Source: Kingdonia uniflora
Taxonomy: Eukaryota; Streptophyta; Magnoliopsida; Ranunculales; Circaeasteraceae
Length of the DNA: 64,000 bases
Reading direction: 5' to 3'
Assembly (NCBI GenBank): GCA_014058105.1
Contig: JACGCM010001659.1
Location: forward strand, 3,534,001-3,598,000
Part shown: positions 1-12,774 of the stretch, in pieces
Layout of the letters: each line of letters opens with the position of its first letter
Numbering within the stretch: the stretch's first letter is position 1
Translations under genes and position numbers: made by a program
The notes under the pieces: generated by a model
Seen by the model: the letters and a program-made list of their open reading frames with translations, nothing else
Database searches by the model: none
What the model was told of the DNA's origin: nothing

Positions 1-690
1 TAATTGTTACTTTTTATTTGGTATATGTGGATATCTTAGTTACTCATTTGCCTTTTGGATTACCTATGTTTGTTAGTTATGCTTTATAATATTTTTATAT
101 GTTTTTCTCAATGAATATATAACATATATAAATTTATTTACACATATATTATGATTATATGCAATTTTTGCCTACTGTGTCACAGTATTTGCAATGGCGT
201 TGCAGTATTCGTTAGTATCTACATTTACATTTTTTTTTTCACTTGTGATCGCATCAGAACACATCACATATTGACTACCGTATGCCCCCACAAAATTTTT
301 CTTATCTTCCTTCTAAATAGCTTGTACCATCATTTTCAAAGTAGTAAAACCTCGGTTGGACACCCTAAGATACCCAAAAGGTTAAGGGAGTGGTTCCAAA
401 CCTCAATTGCAACCGGGCAATTTAAATATATTTTTGCTAGAGAAAATCAATTTTTAGGGATTCGTAACCTGTAACCAAACCCCAAGGGTTTCTAAAGCCT
501 GAAGGCCCACAAACCCTGAAGGGTACAAAACCAGAAGGTAAACCCAATTCTCACCTCAAGGGGTTTTAGGCGATATATAAGTAAGTGGTCAATAAACTTA
601 TTCATTAAATGACAAATAAGGCACACACGGTAAGCTTTTATATTTCTTCATCTAAGTTCATGTTAAGTCATTATACGCCTCTATGTCCCC
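1..690. other. AT-rich stretch without a recognised gene
   Basis: No coding family, RNA gene or terminal repeat was recognised. The only longer ORF (151-474, plus) is low-complexity and has no motif I can name. Confidence 0.4.
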
Positions 691-3600
691 CCTGATAGAA
701 GAAGACTACTTTAGATTGAATTTTAATTCTCCAAACTATGTGTTTTGAGAAATTTGCATGTTGGTATCAACATCTTTCGGTCTTAACTTGTTCCAAATCT
801 TCACACATTGATCTCGTCGTGAGTTTATCATTATCGACCCATTTCCATCTATCTTTAGCTGCCCGAATAATAACATAAGTAATTTTCTAAATTATGACAC
901 CAAGGTCCTCTAATTCCCTATCAAAAAGGTATCTTTGAAAATGAAACTTCCAACCCGACATGTCTCCTTCCATTATAGAGAAATCATTCATTTTCATGCT
1001 TTTAATCATAAGGACTGTGTAGATAGGATATGCCAAAGCAGGTTGTCTTGAATCATACCGTACATTAATGCCAAAGATCTAATATCCCCACTCCCGATGT
1101 TGATTTCAGTGCCTTCTTCAAAAAAATTCCATGTGTCAAAAATCGACCTCCATAATCCCACACCTTACATGATGTTAGGCTTATACATGAGTAGGGCATA
1201 CTCGGATACCCAGATTCAGCTTCAATCACCTCTGTCCATAACCCTTATTTATCACAAAAAAAACCTCAAATGGTAATTTTCAAGCGACGCGATGTTTAAT
1301 CTAAGAAAAAATATAGACCCGATTCGCCTATACCTACTTTTTTATGCAAACTACATCACATTTCAGAAGATGGAGCTTATTATCCCCTTCAATACGAAAA
1401 TCCTAGCAATAATCATTAATTTAGATGTGACTGACTTTGGTGGGTGAAATAAGGATAAATAACAAACCAGCAAGCTTGAGGGTGCACTCTTGGCAAATGC
1501 AAATGCATGGTGACCTCCTTTTGATAGCAACCTCTTGCCAAATTGTTTAATAACAAGATTTCAATCTCAACGCACTGAGAAAACTCCCAAAAAGGTATAC
1601 CAAGGTAAGTGGTAGACAAAGTTCCTAATCTACATCCCAAAAAAGGGTTATGCACCCAATGTTATTGCCATTTCTAACCCCCATCACTTTACTCTTTATC
1701 AAATTTACACATAATCCTGAGGCAAACTGGAAGTATACTAACACGAGTCGAAGATGTCGTATCTCCTTCTGATCTTGCCATACGAAGAAGATAATGTCAT
1801 ATGCAACTGAACGTGATTAATCACTGGAGCCTCTTTGTCTACCCTAAACCCGCGAATTGGGCCCAAGTTTATGGCCTTGCAAGTAAGTTTACTTTGAGTC
1901 TCCGTTGTCACAATGAACAAGGATCCCCAAACTCGTCATCTCAATATAAATTTCCACCTTACATGATAGTAAGCCTTTTCAAATTTGATTTTACAAACCA
2001 ACCTTGAAATGCCCACTCTCATTCTAGAGTCGATAGACTCGCTGGCTATAAGAACACCATCAAGGACCTGCCAATTCGAAACAAAGGCCCCTTAGAATCT
2101 CAAAATCACTGAACATATCACTTTTTTTGTTCTCCTTATCAAAGCCTTGGCTAAAATATTGCAAACCCTGCCAATAAGACTTTACAGTTGTGATGAAACT
2201 CCTTCATTGTAGCCATAACATGTGCAATAAGAAAATATTAACTCCTCAAGGCCTTCAAAATCATACATTATAAAATTCCCTCTCAAGCAAGTTTGCCTGC
2301 TCTAAGCTAATACTAATGTAGTCTGGCATGTCTAACCTAGGTCACAAGTAAAACTTAACAACATGCTCCATGATTTTATTATTATCATCGATTAGATGGT
2401 CACATATCCGTAACTTAAATAATTGTTGATCAGTTGTCTCCCATTCGTACCGAGTGGAAAAAACTTTGTATAGTTCTCCCCTTATTTCAGCCACATAACT
2501 ATATATCTTTGTTTCCATTTTAATTTCATTCCCTATATGCTATATAACACGAAAAATCCATATGCTTAAAAAAATATGTCTCCAAATGTGTCGGACACAC
2601 CGACACTCGTGTGGGATACTCCAATGGGTACTTCTTGCTTAGATCATCAACTTTTTAACATAAAGTTCAAATTCTTAGGCATGTTATACAACCCTACAAA
2701 CTACTATTATTGTCTTATGTTTGTTGTTAGTTATAAATTAACCCATGAGTCAATATCATAATGTTAACAAACATAATATATTATAAATGTGAAGAAAGAT
2801 AGTATCTTTTTAGTTAGAACGCCGTGTCCACGTTTCTACTAATTTTGAAGCCGTTGGACACCGACACGGATACACATGTCAATGTTACATATCACCTATA
2901 TGTAACTTATCAATCTCAAACTTCTTATTCCTTATTTTAATAATTTTTGTTTTGCTCAAAGGTTTACTTTTTTTTAATCATGCCCATCCCACTTCTTCCA
3001 TAATTGTTTGAATTTTTAATTTCATTTTACCAAATTTAGTCTTACTCTACTCATTCAAATTAGGCTTAAGAACTTTCACAGATTGTACCTAGGAGATCTA
3101 TCAAATGAGAAAGAGTTCTATTACTCTTCTATTAAATGAACTAACTTCATATTGAAGCCACCAAAGCTCAAATCTGAAATAAGGTCCAGGTTGAGCTGCC
3201 TCATAATCAAGAATAATGGGATACGATTTGACACAATTCTTGGCATTGATTCTTGTGAGACCCTGCAGGAATAAGTTTCCTAAGCACTATCCACCAAGAA
3301 CTAGTGTATCATGTTCAGATCTGGATCTTTTTGCAAATTAGAGCAAATAAACTCTACCTCTTTGAGTGGTAGATCAATGAGCGTGTGCACCTGAGCAAAC
3401 TTGTTTAACTCTTTCATGTTCCTATTGGTCCTAATGTATATTTTTCTCACATGAACGAAACTGATAACATTAAAATCTTTTTAATACACCACGGATCATC
3501 CTACATACATCTAGTATCAAAAGGTTCTTCCCAAAAAGTCATCATGTCACCACCCACTTGAATTGATCATAGATATTTCACAATGAAGCGAGATGGAATA

Positions 3601-4060
3601 AGCCCTACTTATGGGTCGTCTAGAAGCTTAATCATCTTCGTATCCCATAAAGCCAAAATATGTCCCAAGCCCCTAGAGAATCCATCACCGCCCACCCACA
3701 CTCACTCAACACCTAGATCTCCCTAATAATACTTTGTTCCATATGTTGTAGTTTGTTTCCTACAATTATATTAAGAGGCTTGAATTTCTTGACGGAAACT
3801 CTAACATTCCTCTTCTTCCCTCGTAACCAACCCCCCCTCCCCGCATTCCACATATTATTTTAATCGAAATAAGAAAATATTTTCCCCTTTCTGAATTCCC
3901 CTACGTCTTTAAGACCTGCTACATACTCCATAACCTGACCTAAAGAGCCTGACCCAGTAGCTCTCACTCGTCAGAATTATCTTTAATATCATCTTCATAA
4001 GAGTCTTCTACCGCCCCTTGAGAAACTACCTCCCCCTTCTCATTTTCTTCTCTCAAAGCT
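690..4060 (-). mobile_element. Degenerate L1-type LINE, endonuclease and reverse transcriptase remains
   Basis: Reading the minus strand from high to low coordinates gives pieces of LINE ORF2 in the expected order. An endonuclease C-terminal piece lies near 3,360-3,160 (a CSNLQKDP-like block, then a serine-proline-rich tail). A reverse-transcriptase block lies near 2,150-2,030 (FQGAFV-like motif followed by LDGVLIASESIDSR). A palm segment lies near 1,850-1,740 (GFRVDKEAPVINH, where the following FADD-type catalytic motif is decayed), and a thumb block near 1,640-1,590 (YLGIPF). Frames change and stops interrupt every block, so it is dead. A GTGTCGG-rich repeat at about 2,556-2,905 appears to sit inside it. 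Family assignment follows from motif order; the exact ends are uncertain. Confidence 0.75.
2556..2905 (-). repeat. GTGTCGG-rich MITE-like repeat, copy 1
   Basis: One end carries GTGTCGGACACACCGACAC and the other carries CCGTTGGACACCGACACGG, separated by an AT-rich core. The reverse complement of the first end matches the segment near 21,121-21,180 closely, including the lead-in ATGATCTAAGCAAGAAGT. The two copies are therefore the same element in opposite orientations. No ORF and no clear target-site duplication were seen. Confidence 0.6.
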
Positions 4061-5282
4061 CAAGTACTTTCATTTCATCACTTTCAATAAAGAAAACATC
4101 TCTACAAATTTTTTCATGTAGTTAACAATGTTAAGCCCAAGGGATGCTATTAATAAAACTCTCAACGTTGGTGTAGTTATGTTTATTTCAGTCCACTGTT
4201 TATTAGATTATCTATTCATTGTAGTTAAGTTCAATATGCAATGTGAGAATGTATCCATGAAAGTAAAATGATTGTGACACACATTTTTAGCAAGAAGGAA
4301 AGAGTGAGACAACGAGGGCCACCCGTAACTACTGCTAGGATTTATCCTAACATACTGGGCATATTGGTTGGTGGGGTTCTCGTGTGCCCCAGGGACCAGT
4401 TGGGCAAATGTTGAATAATTATTAACCCAAATCACCCTGGTTGCCAAAAATAAAGGAAGAGGTGGTAAACTATGGTATCTCCTTGTTCAATAACGCATTT
4501 TAGAAGAAAATCGAAGTAAAAAAATATATTAAAGAAGGCGCAGTGATGTGGAGATATCACAGAATGAGCAAGAGTGTTGATAGGGTTATGTATTAAAACA
4601 CAAGGAAGTGCTTAATCAAAATAAAATAAAATAAAAAGCAATGTGATTTAATGCAGTGAATAATAATAAAAAAAACTTGGCTCCTAGAAGCAAAGAATTA
4701 CTCTCATTGGTTGCAGATCACTGGTCGCAATGGCATAAAAGAAAACCCAACCGCCTCAACTACATCCTCCTCAAGCCTCAACACTCCCAAGTCCCAATTA
4801 CCAAAGATTACCCCATATTCCCAAATATCTATAGAGAAACCCACCCTCCTAGCTAAGGCACGCCTATAAGGAAAGAAGTGATCAAAACCTTAAACAATCT
4901 CATAAAAGAAATACTAGGAACTCACACACAAGTGATCAGGCAAACTCAATTTATTTTCTCTCACTACTCAATTCGGAGTAATAAATCCTTTTATAAAGGT
5001 GGAATTCATTACTTGGTCTGAGAATAAAATAGAGGAGTGACACCCTTCCTCAACAATAAGTTAACTTTTTTAATCATTACATTTGATCGAGTAAAGTAAA
5101 CAATTGTTCTCCAAAATTAAAGCAGGAGGTCTATTCTCTACATTGAAATATGTTTTTCGTTCTGCCACAATCTCCATAAAATTGAATATGTGGTCAACGA
5201 GCATATTAATATTTCTATTTAAGGCTGTAAAAAAAGAATTATTTAAATAAATCATCAAGTAAACATTAATTGCACTTTAAAG
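4060..5282. other. Spacer without a recognised gene
   Basis: AT-rich sequence with short ORFs on both strands that match no family I recognise. The right part may be the 5' end of the LINE whose ORF1 begins at 5,283, but no motif confirms this. Confidence 0.35.
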
Positions 5283-5614
5283 ATGGATCTAGCCGTCATC
5301 AACCTATTTGAAATTGAATTTAGTAGTAAGATTAGAGCGTTGAACATCAACAAAGATGGGAACTCAATTTCACAATCAGAAGATGTACGATGGATCCTGC
5401 AAGCAATACCCGTAGAGATACTTAACAAATCAATGGAGGATCTAAATCTATTGATAAACTATGGAAGAATCAACAAAATTAGACAAAGTGCAATTGAGCC
5501 TCAAAAATCTTGCAAAACTTATGTTGATAAGGTAAGAGACAACTCTGTTTACTCTTTCAAATTGGATGATCTACCCCAACCAGGGAGAAGTGGTGTTTAC
5601 CTTTTGGTTGAGAT

Positions 5615-7044
5615 TAGGGGGGGTAACGGGTCAGGTTCGGGTTGGGTCTTCCTACTTGAGGACCCGTAACCATTTAAGTTGGGTATATTGGGTTCGGGTC
5701 CTACTCGGGTTCGGGTCCTAACAAGACCGTCCCAGACCCGGATCCATTTAAATTTTAGGTTTTTAGTCGGGTTCGGGTTCGACTTTTGACATATCTTACT
5801 TCTTGTATCAATTTGGTAAATACTTTTTGTAGAACCTTGTTATTATATATCATATAATAATATTCTGACTTGACATCAAAATTTACCTACAAGCTAAAAG
5901 AATTCATACACAAATGTACAAGCACATATTAAAAACATAATTTATAAAGCAAATATATTCCCAATAAAACACTTCATATCTTGCTAAAGTAGATTAAATT
6001 AAATTCACATAAGAAAATTAAGTCTTACTAGAATAATAGAAAATAAGTAAACCGGTTTAAAAAGTTCAACATCATAAATAAATTATACAAAATCTGCAAG
6101 ATCTAGGTTCATCTTTTATTGTGCTTCCTGTTAGGTTACGGTTAAAAATAGGGGAAGTCGTTTGAATGAATAATGAAGTCGTTCGAATGAAAAAAAGTTT
6201 ACGTTGAAGTCTTTCGAACGAGTCTTAGGTTGTTCAAACGAAAAACGCTGTTTGTTTGTTTCTAAGTTCGTTCTGAATGAGATTTATTCCAAAGCGATGG
6301 TTTATCTCATGATGCGTACTTCAGAGATGACCTAATGAAAAATCTATAAATATAGAGTGTATGTTAAAGGCCTCTGTACAGGGAGAAAGAGTTAGAGAAA
6401 AAAAGTGAGAAATCTAGGGTTTTGGTCTGGAGAGATTTCTTGGGTTTTCTTTTCAGGGTTTCTTGCTGGGGATTATCTGTAAGGGTAGAGGTAAGGTTGA
6501 GTGATGTCTGAAACTTCTTGTAACCCTAAGTGATAATATATTCGTCGTGCTTATCGGGGGTGGTTTTGATCTTTTGGGGTTTCCACCTAATTTAAATCTT
6601 GTGTATGTATTTTATTGCTTTAGATTGAATTCTCTGTTATTAGAGTTAGATCTTAAGTTCTTGTTAATCGTATTGTGCTTCCGCGTGTGATTTGCCCCCT
6701 CGGTTTCCTAACACTTCCATCTTGGAAAAAGTGTTTTACTCATGCTATCAACTAAAAAAACAAAATCAAGATTCAAGATAGACAAATACAATATACTAAG
6801 TAAAATACTTATGACTTCAAGAAATTACCTCATAATAATATTAATATTCACCATCTTCTTAAAGTTAAACACTTAAACTTGGGTTTTAATCGGATCGACC
6901 TGAATACCCGAAATACCCATCGGGTTCGAGCCCTATCGGGTTGGGTCATAAAAAACCCAAATTTAAATAGGGAGTAGAAAAGATGATCCAAAACCGACCT
7001 AAATGACTTCGATTCGGGTAATCGGCTCTACATTGCCACCCCTA
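5615..7044. mobile_element. Non-autonomous hAT element with 8-bp target-site duplication
   Basis: The left end reads TAGGGGGGGTAAC and the right end, read inward, TAGGGGTGGCAAT, which is a hAT-type terminal inverted repeat. The 8-bp host sequence GTTGAGAT is present immediately outside both ends (5,607-5,614 and 7,045-7,052), the size expected for hAT insertion. Both subterminal regions are crowded with CGGGTTCGGGT and its complement, as in many plant hAT derivatives. The inside has no transposase reading frame, so it would need an enzyme supplied in trans. It splits a LINE ORF1 and is itself split by a solo LTR at 6,129-6,713, leaving about 840 bp of its own sequence. Confidence 0.9.
6129..6713. 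mobile_element. Solo LTR, 585 bp, flanked by 5-bp target-site duplication CTTCC
   Basis: It begins TGTTAGG and ends CCTAACA, the inverted TG...CA ends of a plant LTR. CTTCC occurs directly on both sides (6,124-6,128 and 6,714-6,718). There is no internal retroelement sequence, so it is the product of recombination between two LTRs. A TATA-like CTATAAATATAG lies near 6,345, and a cluster of AAGTCGTTCGAA-type motifs lies near 6,150-6,245. It sits inside the hAT element. A relative of almost equal length lies at 8,747-9,332. Confidence 0.88.
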
Positions 7045-8746
7045 GTTGAGATACCAGATTTGGCTATTGAAAGAGGATTGGATTCATACAAATTTAGCTT
7101 AATTGGGAGAATTGATCTTCAAAAGTGAACATATGCTAAGCTCAAAATTAAAGTCATAAAATTGTGGTCTTTGAAGAGGCCTGGTACTATAATCCCCTTG
7201 GGGAAAGATTATGTTATCATCAAATTACTTTGTGAGGCAGATATAAATATAGTGTGGAGTAGAGGACCCTGGTACATTGAAGGCTCCTTGATCAAGCTCA
7301 TGCCTTGGAGCCCCAACTACAATCCTGATAATCATAAAAATAGTAATGTTAAGGTTTGGCTTATATTCCCTGGGCTAAGTATGGAATATTAGGATATACA
7401 AGCTCTTATTTCAATGGGGAAAGCTCCGGGAAACCCTATTCAGATTGACAAAGCAACACAAATTTTGGAGTTTGGATTCTTTGTTAGTATCTTGGTTGAT
7501 ATTGATAGTTTTGAGCCAGTCCCAGATAAGATACTGGTTAGAGCTAAAGGGTCTGAATTATAGCTGATGTACTCATCAACAAGTACTCTAAATTCTGTGA
7601 TCATTGCAAGATGGTGGGGCACCAAATTTCAGAATGTAGGGTTATTCAACAAATTAAACAAGACAAATAGGTAGATGGCAAAGCAAAAAGGGAACAATCT
7701 TAATGTAGAGGTGATTATGACAAATGGAAGTCTCTTTGTCAAGGAGGTCATTCCTACCAAATCTTACTTACAAAAACCTTAGGATATTCCTAAGGCCTCT
7801 ACAAATACTGGCAAGGGGGTAACTCAATCTCTAGATTGTCCTATCTGTCAGGTTGAGGAGGAGGAAGATTCTCCTTTAATTGTGTTCCCAAGATAAGAAC
7901 ACTTAACAACTAGTATCTTGGTGCTAGCAAGTCTATCAGACTTATACAAGAATCCTTCAACCAATCTATTCAGGAAGTTATTACTTAGTGCTTTTAAGCT
8001 GCAAAAGAAGGCTAAGGAAAATTTGCAAGCTGCAAGTGAGGCTAATGGTGCAGATATCAGTAGGGTTAATAATTTTTAAATGGTGGTTGTACCTGAATGC
8101 CACAATCAATACAACAGTCAGTCTTAAGGTATGGATGGTAATAAAAGATGTGAAATCAAGTTTAAGGATAGTAACAGGGATGGCCCTAGCATTTCTGTGA
8201 ATAAGATTGGTAATATTACTTTTGGGGACTTATCTACCCCCACCCCACCCCAACACTACTAGTCTTGTTGTAGCTCAGGGTGATAACTCTATTACTAATG
8301 CTAGCTCTAGTAGGCACGTTTTGGAAAATAGGTTGTATGAGTACATGAAAATTATGTGTTGGTCTAGACTACATTCTGACCAAACGTTATATTGTAGAAG
8401 TAATCTAGTCCCAAGGCACAAAAACATTCCTTTCAGGTTCTTTGAAGGTTGGATGAGTCAGCCTGGGTTTAAAGAAATGGTGAAGGATAACTGGAGGGAG
8501 AATCCCCCTATAACTGTCATTTTCTTATTGAAGATATAGGATACATTATCTCTTTCTTTTTTAGCTTTTCCATTTATCATGTATATAAAAAAAGTAAAGA
8601 GTCGTGCTGATATGTTTGTTGCATTGTCTATCATTTTTGGTGAAATTGTTCTTCTTCATGGATCCTTCCCAATTGACCTGGGGAATCAATACATATGTTT
8701 GTAATTCTTTCGATTTTTGTCTTTGATATATGGACAAATTTACGCT

Positions 8747-9332
8747 TGATATTAAGGGTGAACTTGAATTGTTGAAGTCGTTCGAACGAGAATGGATTCC
8801 GTTCGAACGAGTTGGTAGTTTTCTGCGTTGGAAACTTGGACCGAAGAAGTCGTTCGAATGAGACTGGATGTCATTCGAACGAGTTGCATGTTTCTAGGGC
8901 TAGAATCTTTATATCGTCGAAGTCGTTTGAACGAGCTTAGAGTCGTTCGAACGAGATGTGTGTAGGCTGGTTTTAGAAGTTCTTCTGGGAAGTTGAGTTT
9001 GCCTCGAGATCCGTTATGTTTGTAATTAGGCCCCTAAGTATATCAGGGGGACTTAGGTTATTTGTTAATCTATCTTTTTATGCGAGTTTAATTCTAGAGA
9101 GCTGGGATTTTAGAGACTCTATTACAAAGCTTGAAAAGTTTGGAAAAGATCGTGTGTTACCTGTTTGATCATAGTAGATTGTTCGTGGGGAGTGGTTTTT
9201 TATCCATAAGGGTTTTCCGCTTCCCTCCTCCGGGTAATTCGTTGTGTTTTGATTTCATTTAATTTCTCAATTGAGATTTTTGTTTATCGTTCTTGGGCGA
9301 GGGATTGGGATTAGCTACCCTAATTCCTAACA
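8747..9332. mobile_element. Second, related solo LTR (about 586 bp)
   Basis: The right end ATTCCTAACA matches the end of the solo LTR at 6,129-6,713, and the left end TGATATTAAGGG is a decayed inverse of it. The two share the TTCGTTGTG / TTCGTCGTG block and the preceding GGGAGTGGTTTT / GGGGGTGGTTTT block near their right ends, and their lengths differ by one base. The left third carries three spaced pairs of the palindrome-containing motif TCGTTCGAACGAG (8,775-8,960). The 5-bp flanks (ACGCT and CTTGC) do not match, so the left boundary or the insertion history is uncertain. Confidence 0.65.
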
Positions 9333-10500
9333 CTTGCCCCCCCCACTATGACTGACCTATTCACAATTTCCCCCTATCGTTGCCCAAAATTTGATCATGA
9401 ACCCCATTTTAGAGTTGACCGCCCTTTGACTAGTCAGATTTGTATGAACTTGCAAAAACATTCTCGGGTGCAACTCACGTGCACTTAGTCTTTACCCCTA
9501 AAGCTTAAACAAGCTTTAATGGCAGAAGAAGAAAAAAAGAAGTAAAGTAACCTTTGAAGTAGAAATAACGTTCAACAATATAAACCAATCCCAACCCAAC
9601 TGAAACCTCTGGGTGTTTAAGCCCAGCCAGTACCAACAAAGCATAGAAGTTGAGCATCATCTCCAATAAGTTTTGATGTCCTCTTTGTAAACCCAATCAC
9701 TAAAACAAACCCTAAAATCATCAATTTCAACAAATTTGGGGATAAAATTCAAAATTAAGAAATTGAGGTTTCATCTTAACACAATTTAAGAGCTTTGCAT
9801 TGTTGTTATCAGACTCTAAAACGTAGAGTGTTGTTGGGTAGAACACCTTGTACCTGCATATAGAAAGAGGGTTTTCATGATTTTAAAGAGAGAGAAATAG
9901 AGGGTTTTCATGGTTTGAGTCTTTGAGAGAGAGACTCTTCTTGCGAGCTTGCTTAAAATTTTATTTAAATATGAATTGTAAGATCTTGATGAGTAGATCG
10001 AGATTTTATTTTTTATTTTTTAAAACTAAAACGCAACTGGTAACCTATGCAAGTAGAGGTACAAATCAAAGTTCAAACAAGAAAATACTCACGACGTCAC
10101 ATCTTTCATTGTTTGGAACGTCTTCACATCTACTAATCAATTTTATTCAATCAGTTCCCTTAAACAACTACACTCTTTACAAAAAGTGTTTGTTTTAGGA
10201 GTCTTGGATTTGAAAGAGTATTCTTCTTCTCATTTTACCATGATATGAGAAATCCATCCCTCAAATTGTAAAACAAAAACAACCAATGTTATTTCAGAGT
10301 CTAGCAAAAACTATGAAAATCCCATACTAGGACGCCGCGGGAAGAAACAAGACAATTGCACAGTGACCGTCTTACAACTAGTCTCGACTCGTTACCGTCC
10401 ATAACCGTTAGAATGTGTAAGCGCCTAGGAATGTATTGAGAAGTGTGAAGGGGGGAGAAGTATCTAGTTAGTTTATCGGCAAAAAAACGCGTTTAATTAA
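9333..10500. other. Region upstream of the acyltransferase gene, no gene recognised
   Basis: There are short ORFs on both strands without recognisable motifs. The part nearest 10,500 should contain the promoter of the DHHC gene, but I see no convincing TATA box. Confidence 0.35.
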
Positions 10501-10707
10501 ATAGAGAAATCCGCCAGTCGTTATTAGTGAGGGGGAAACACGACATGATTTGGTATTGTTCGTTTCTAAAATAACGCAGCTGGTGTTTTGATTTGATCGA
10601 TCAACAGCTAGTTTTACTAAGAGAGACATTTGAGAGAGATCACCCAAGCTTCGAAGATTGAAATGAGATCATCTGAAATGGGGTGGTGTTGATTAAATCC
10701 AGAAGGA

Positions 10708-12725
10708 ATGGATCCTCCTAAACCCAGAAGGCTATATCAAATATGGAGAGGAAGCAATGTAAGTCTTTGATCATTATACCCAAATTGGGTGTTTCTTATT
10801 TTCACTTATGATTACGAAACTGGACGTTTGTAGTACCTGTTTAAGTTAGAATTGGTAAGAAGTTTTATAATTTTGTTCCTAATAATCATTTTGTTTTATG
10901 ATTTTTCTTTTCTTTTCTTCAAACAATGAAGAAAGTGTAGCACTTCCAAATAGTGTTCTAGTCTGCAGGATAATATTTAACTACAAAGAAATTACAAGTG
11001 CTCAACTATAAACAACATTCTACTAAAAATGGTATAACTTCAATGCGCATAATCTTATGATAAATAGTAGTTGTGATGTTTATACGGGTGTGTCGATACT
11101 AGCAAAGCTCAGTTATAACAATAAAAAACACTCTTTGATGCTGGGAAATGAAGGTACCCTCCAAGCATCCCAATATTGTCATCAGTTTTGCTAGGTATTA
11201 AACTAATTCCAAAGAGAAGCAAATCATAATCTCATATGTTTATTGAGTCTAGGATGTATATGCTTGTTGTCTTCACCTTTTCACTATAAACCATTAAAGG
11301 GAGGGGAAAGAGGTGGATCCTGGCATTTAAGGATGCTGGATGAATATCGACTTTACCGACTTCTTTAGTGTAGAAAGCCGTCCGTGTTCCTCTTTTTTTA
11401 TACTGAACCACATTTGGGTATAGTCCGGTGCATAAGACTTCACATACCATCTCCAGATCATCACTGTAGTGGTTGTAGGCCATAGCTTCCTTAATTTTGT
11501 TGACAAAGCGAATATTGGAAAGAAGATCCAGAAACTGGTTTCTCATCTGCTCCATCATCTGCAACGTGGCAGGTGATAAGTAATTCTCCCATCAAAATGC
11601 CCTCTCTTTTTACCTTTACTTTTAGCGTCTTTCCAACCTTCAAAACTCTTTAAGAAATGTAATGTGGTCACTGCAAGAATCACTAGCAAATTATCTTTTT
11701 GCAGCATCAGTTTCCTCTTTCCTATTTAATGGAAGAACAAATGGGTCATGATGCGTAAGAGCTGCAGGATCAAGACACTGCCCCATTAGAAGCATCTTTG
11801 TATTATTTGGATATAAAGGCAGACTGCAGAGGTGGCCTCTAAGTGGAGTGAGTTCCTCCATATCATCTAGTGCTCTAATTGTTTTGGAAAGCTCAATAGC
11901 ATTTTGAACAGGGAGTGGGCTGGGTGGTTGAAATGCTTTTTCTAAGAATGATACAACAGTTACAAGCTCTAAAGTTTGATATGAAGGCAAAACTCTTGCA
12001 AAGGTGTTCGGATAATTTCAGGTAGCTGATGCTGAGGCATTGCATCATGTATCATTTTGGAGTAACCTGTAACAAACACCAGGCTGCACACGTTGTCTCT
12101 GATGTGCTGAAGCCTTTGATATCCATGATGGGAACACAAAAGCCAGTTTGTTCAAAGCATCATAGCTGGTTTCTTTTGTCTTTCCGCAGTCTACCACATG
12201 CACAACATCATCTATAGTGATGCTACTCTCAGCAGTGTTTGTTGCCAACACAATTTTCCTCATGTTACTTGGTGGCCTGTCAAAGATTTCACGTTAATTG
12301 ACGGTGGGAATTGAACCATGCAGTGGGAGAACAATAAACTTGCTAGGATGTCCAAAAAATCTGTTTCCTTTAATTACCTAGTAGCTTGGATATCTCATCC
12401 CATCCACTTAGGAATACAAAAATTGCTCCATCACGACATATATATTCAATTGCTGCTTCAACAAGTCTCGAATCAAGTTGTTTACCAGACCATGCTTCAA
12501 GAGATTTCCGTGTAGACATACTGCAATATTTGTACTGATAATCAATTTGAACTTCCTCAAACAATTGGGTCAAAGGATCCTTATTTCACCTATTTTCATT
12601 AGCTCCATCTTACTCCACCATTCATTCTCGTCTAACAATTCAACTGGGTTATCTGCTGCCTTCTCTCGCAGTCGCTCTGCTCGCCAAACAGGGTCCCACC
12701 ATCATTGCTCTCCAAGACCACCTCC

Positions 12726-12774
<49 letters not shown>

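Larger units (their letters stand above)
5283..8540 (+). mobile_element. LINE remnant: ORF1 (DUF4283-like, zinc knuckle) joined to an endonuclease tail; interrupted by a hAT element
   Basis: The ORF1-like reading frame opens at the ATG at 5,283 and runs to the insertion point near 5,614. It resumes at 7,053 directly after a foreign insert. The resumed part has the DUF4283-type layout of plant LINE ORF1: a KLWSLKRPG block near 7,160, an RGPWYIEGSLIKLMPWSP block near 7,265, a frame break near 7,390, and a CCHC zinc knuckle (C-x2-C-x4-H-x4-C) near 7,592-7,640 in another frame. From about 8,340 the sequence jumps to the C-terminal end of a LINE endonuclease (IPFRFFEGWMSQPGF), so most of the endonuclease is missing, and no reverse transcriptase follows. 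ORF1 proteins bind RNA and nucleic acid in the retrotransposition particle. This copy is dead: it has stops, frameshifts, an internal deletion and an insertion. It belongs to the same family as the copy starting near 62,000. Confidence 0.8.

Noticed and set aside
151..474. 107-codon plus ORF as a gene
   Set aside because: Biased Phe/Ile/Cys composition from AT-rich DNA and no recognisable domain.
5670..5790. CGGGTTCGGGT cluster as a CRISPR-like or satellite array
   Set aside because: The repeats are subterminal to a hAT element with matching inverted ends and an 8-bp target duplication, which explains them.
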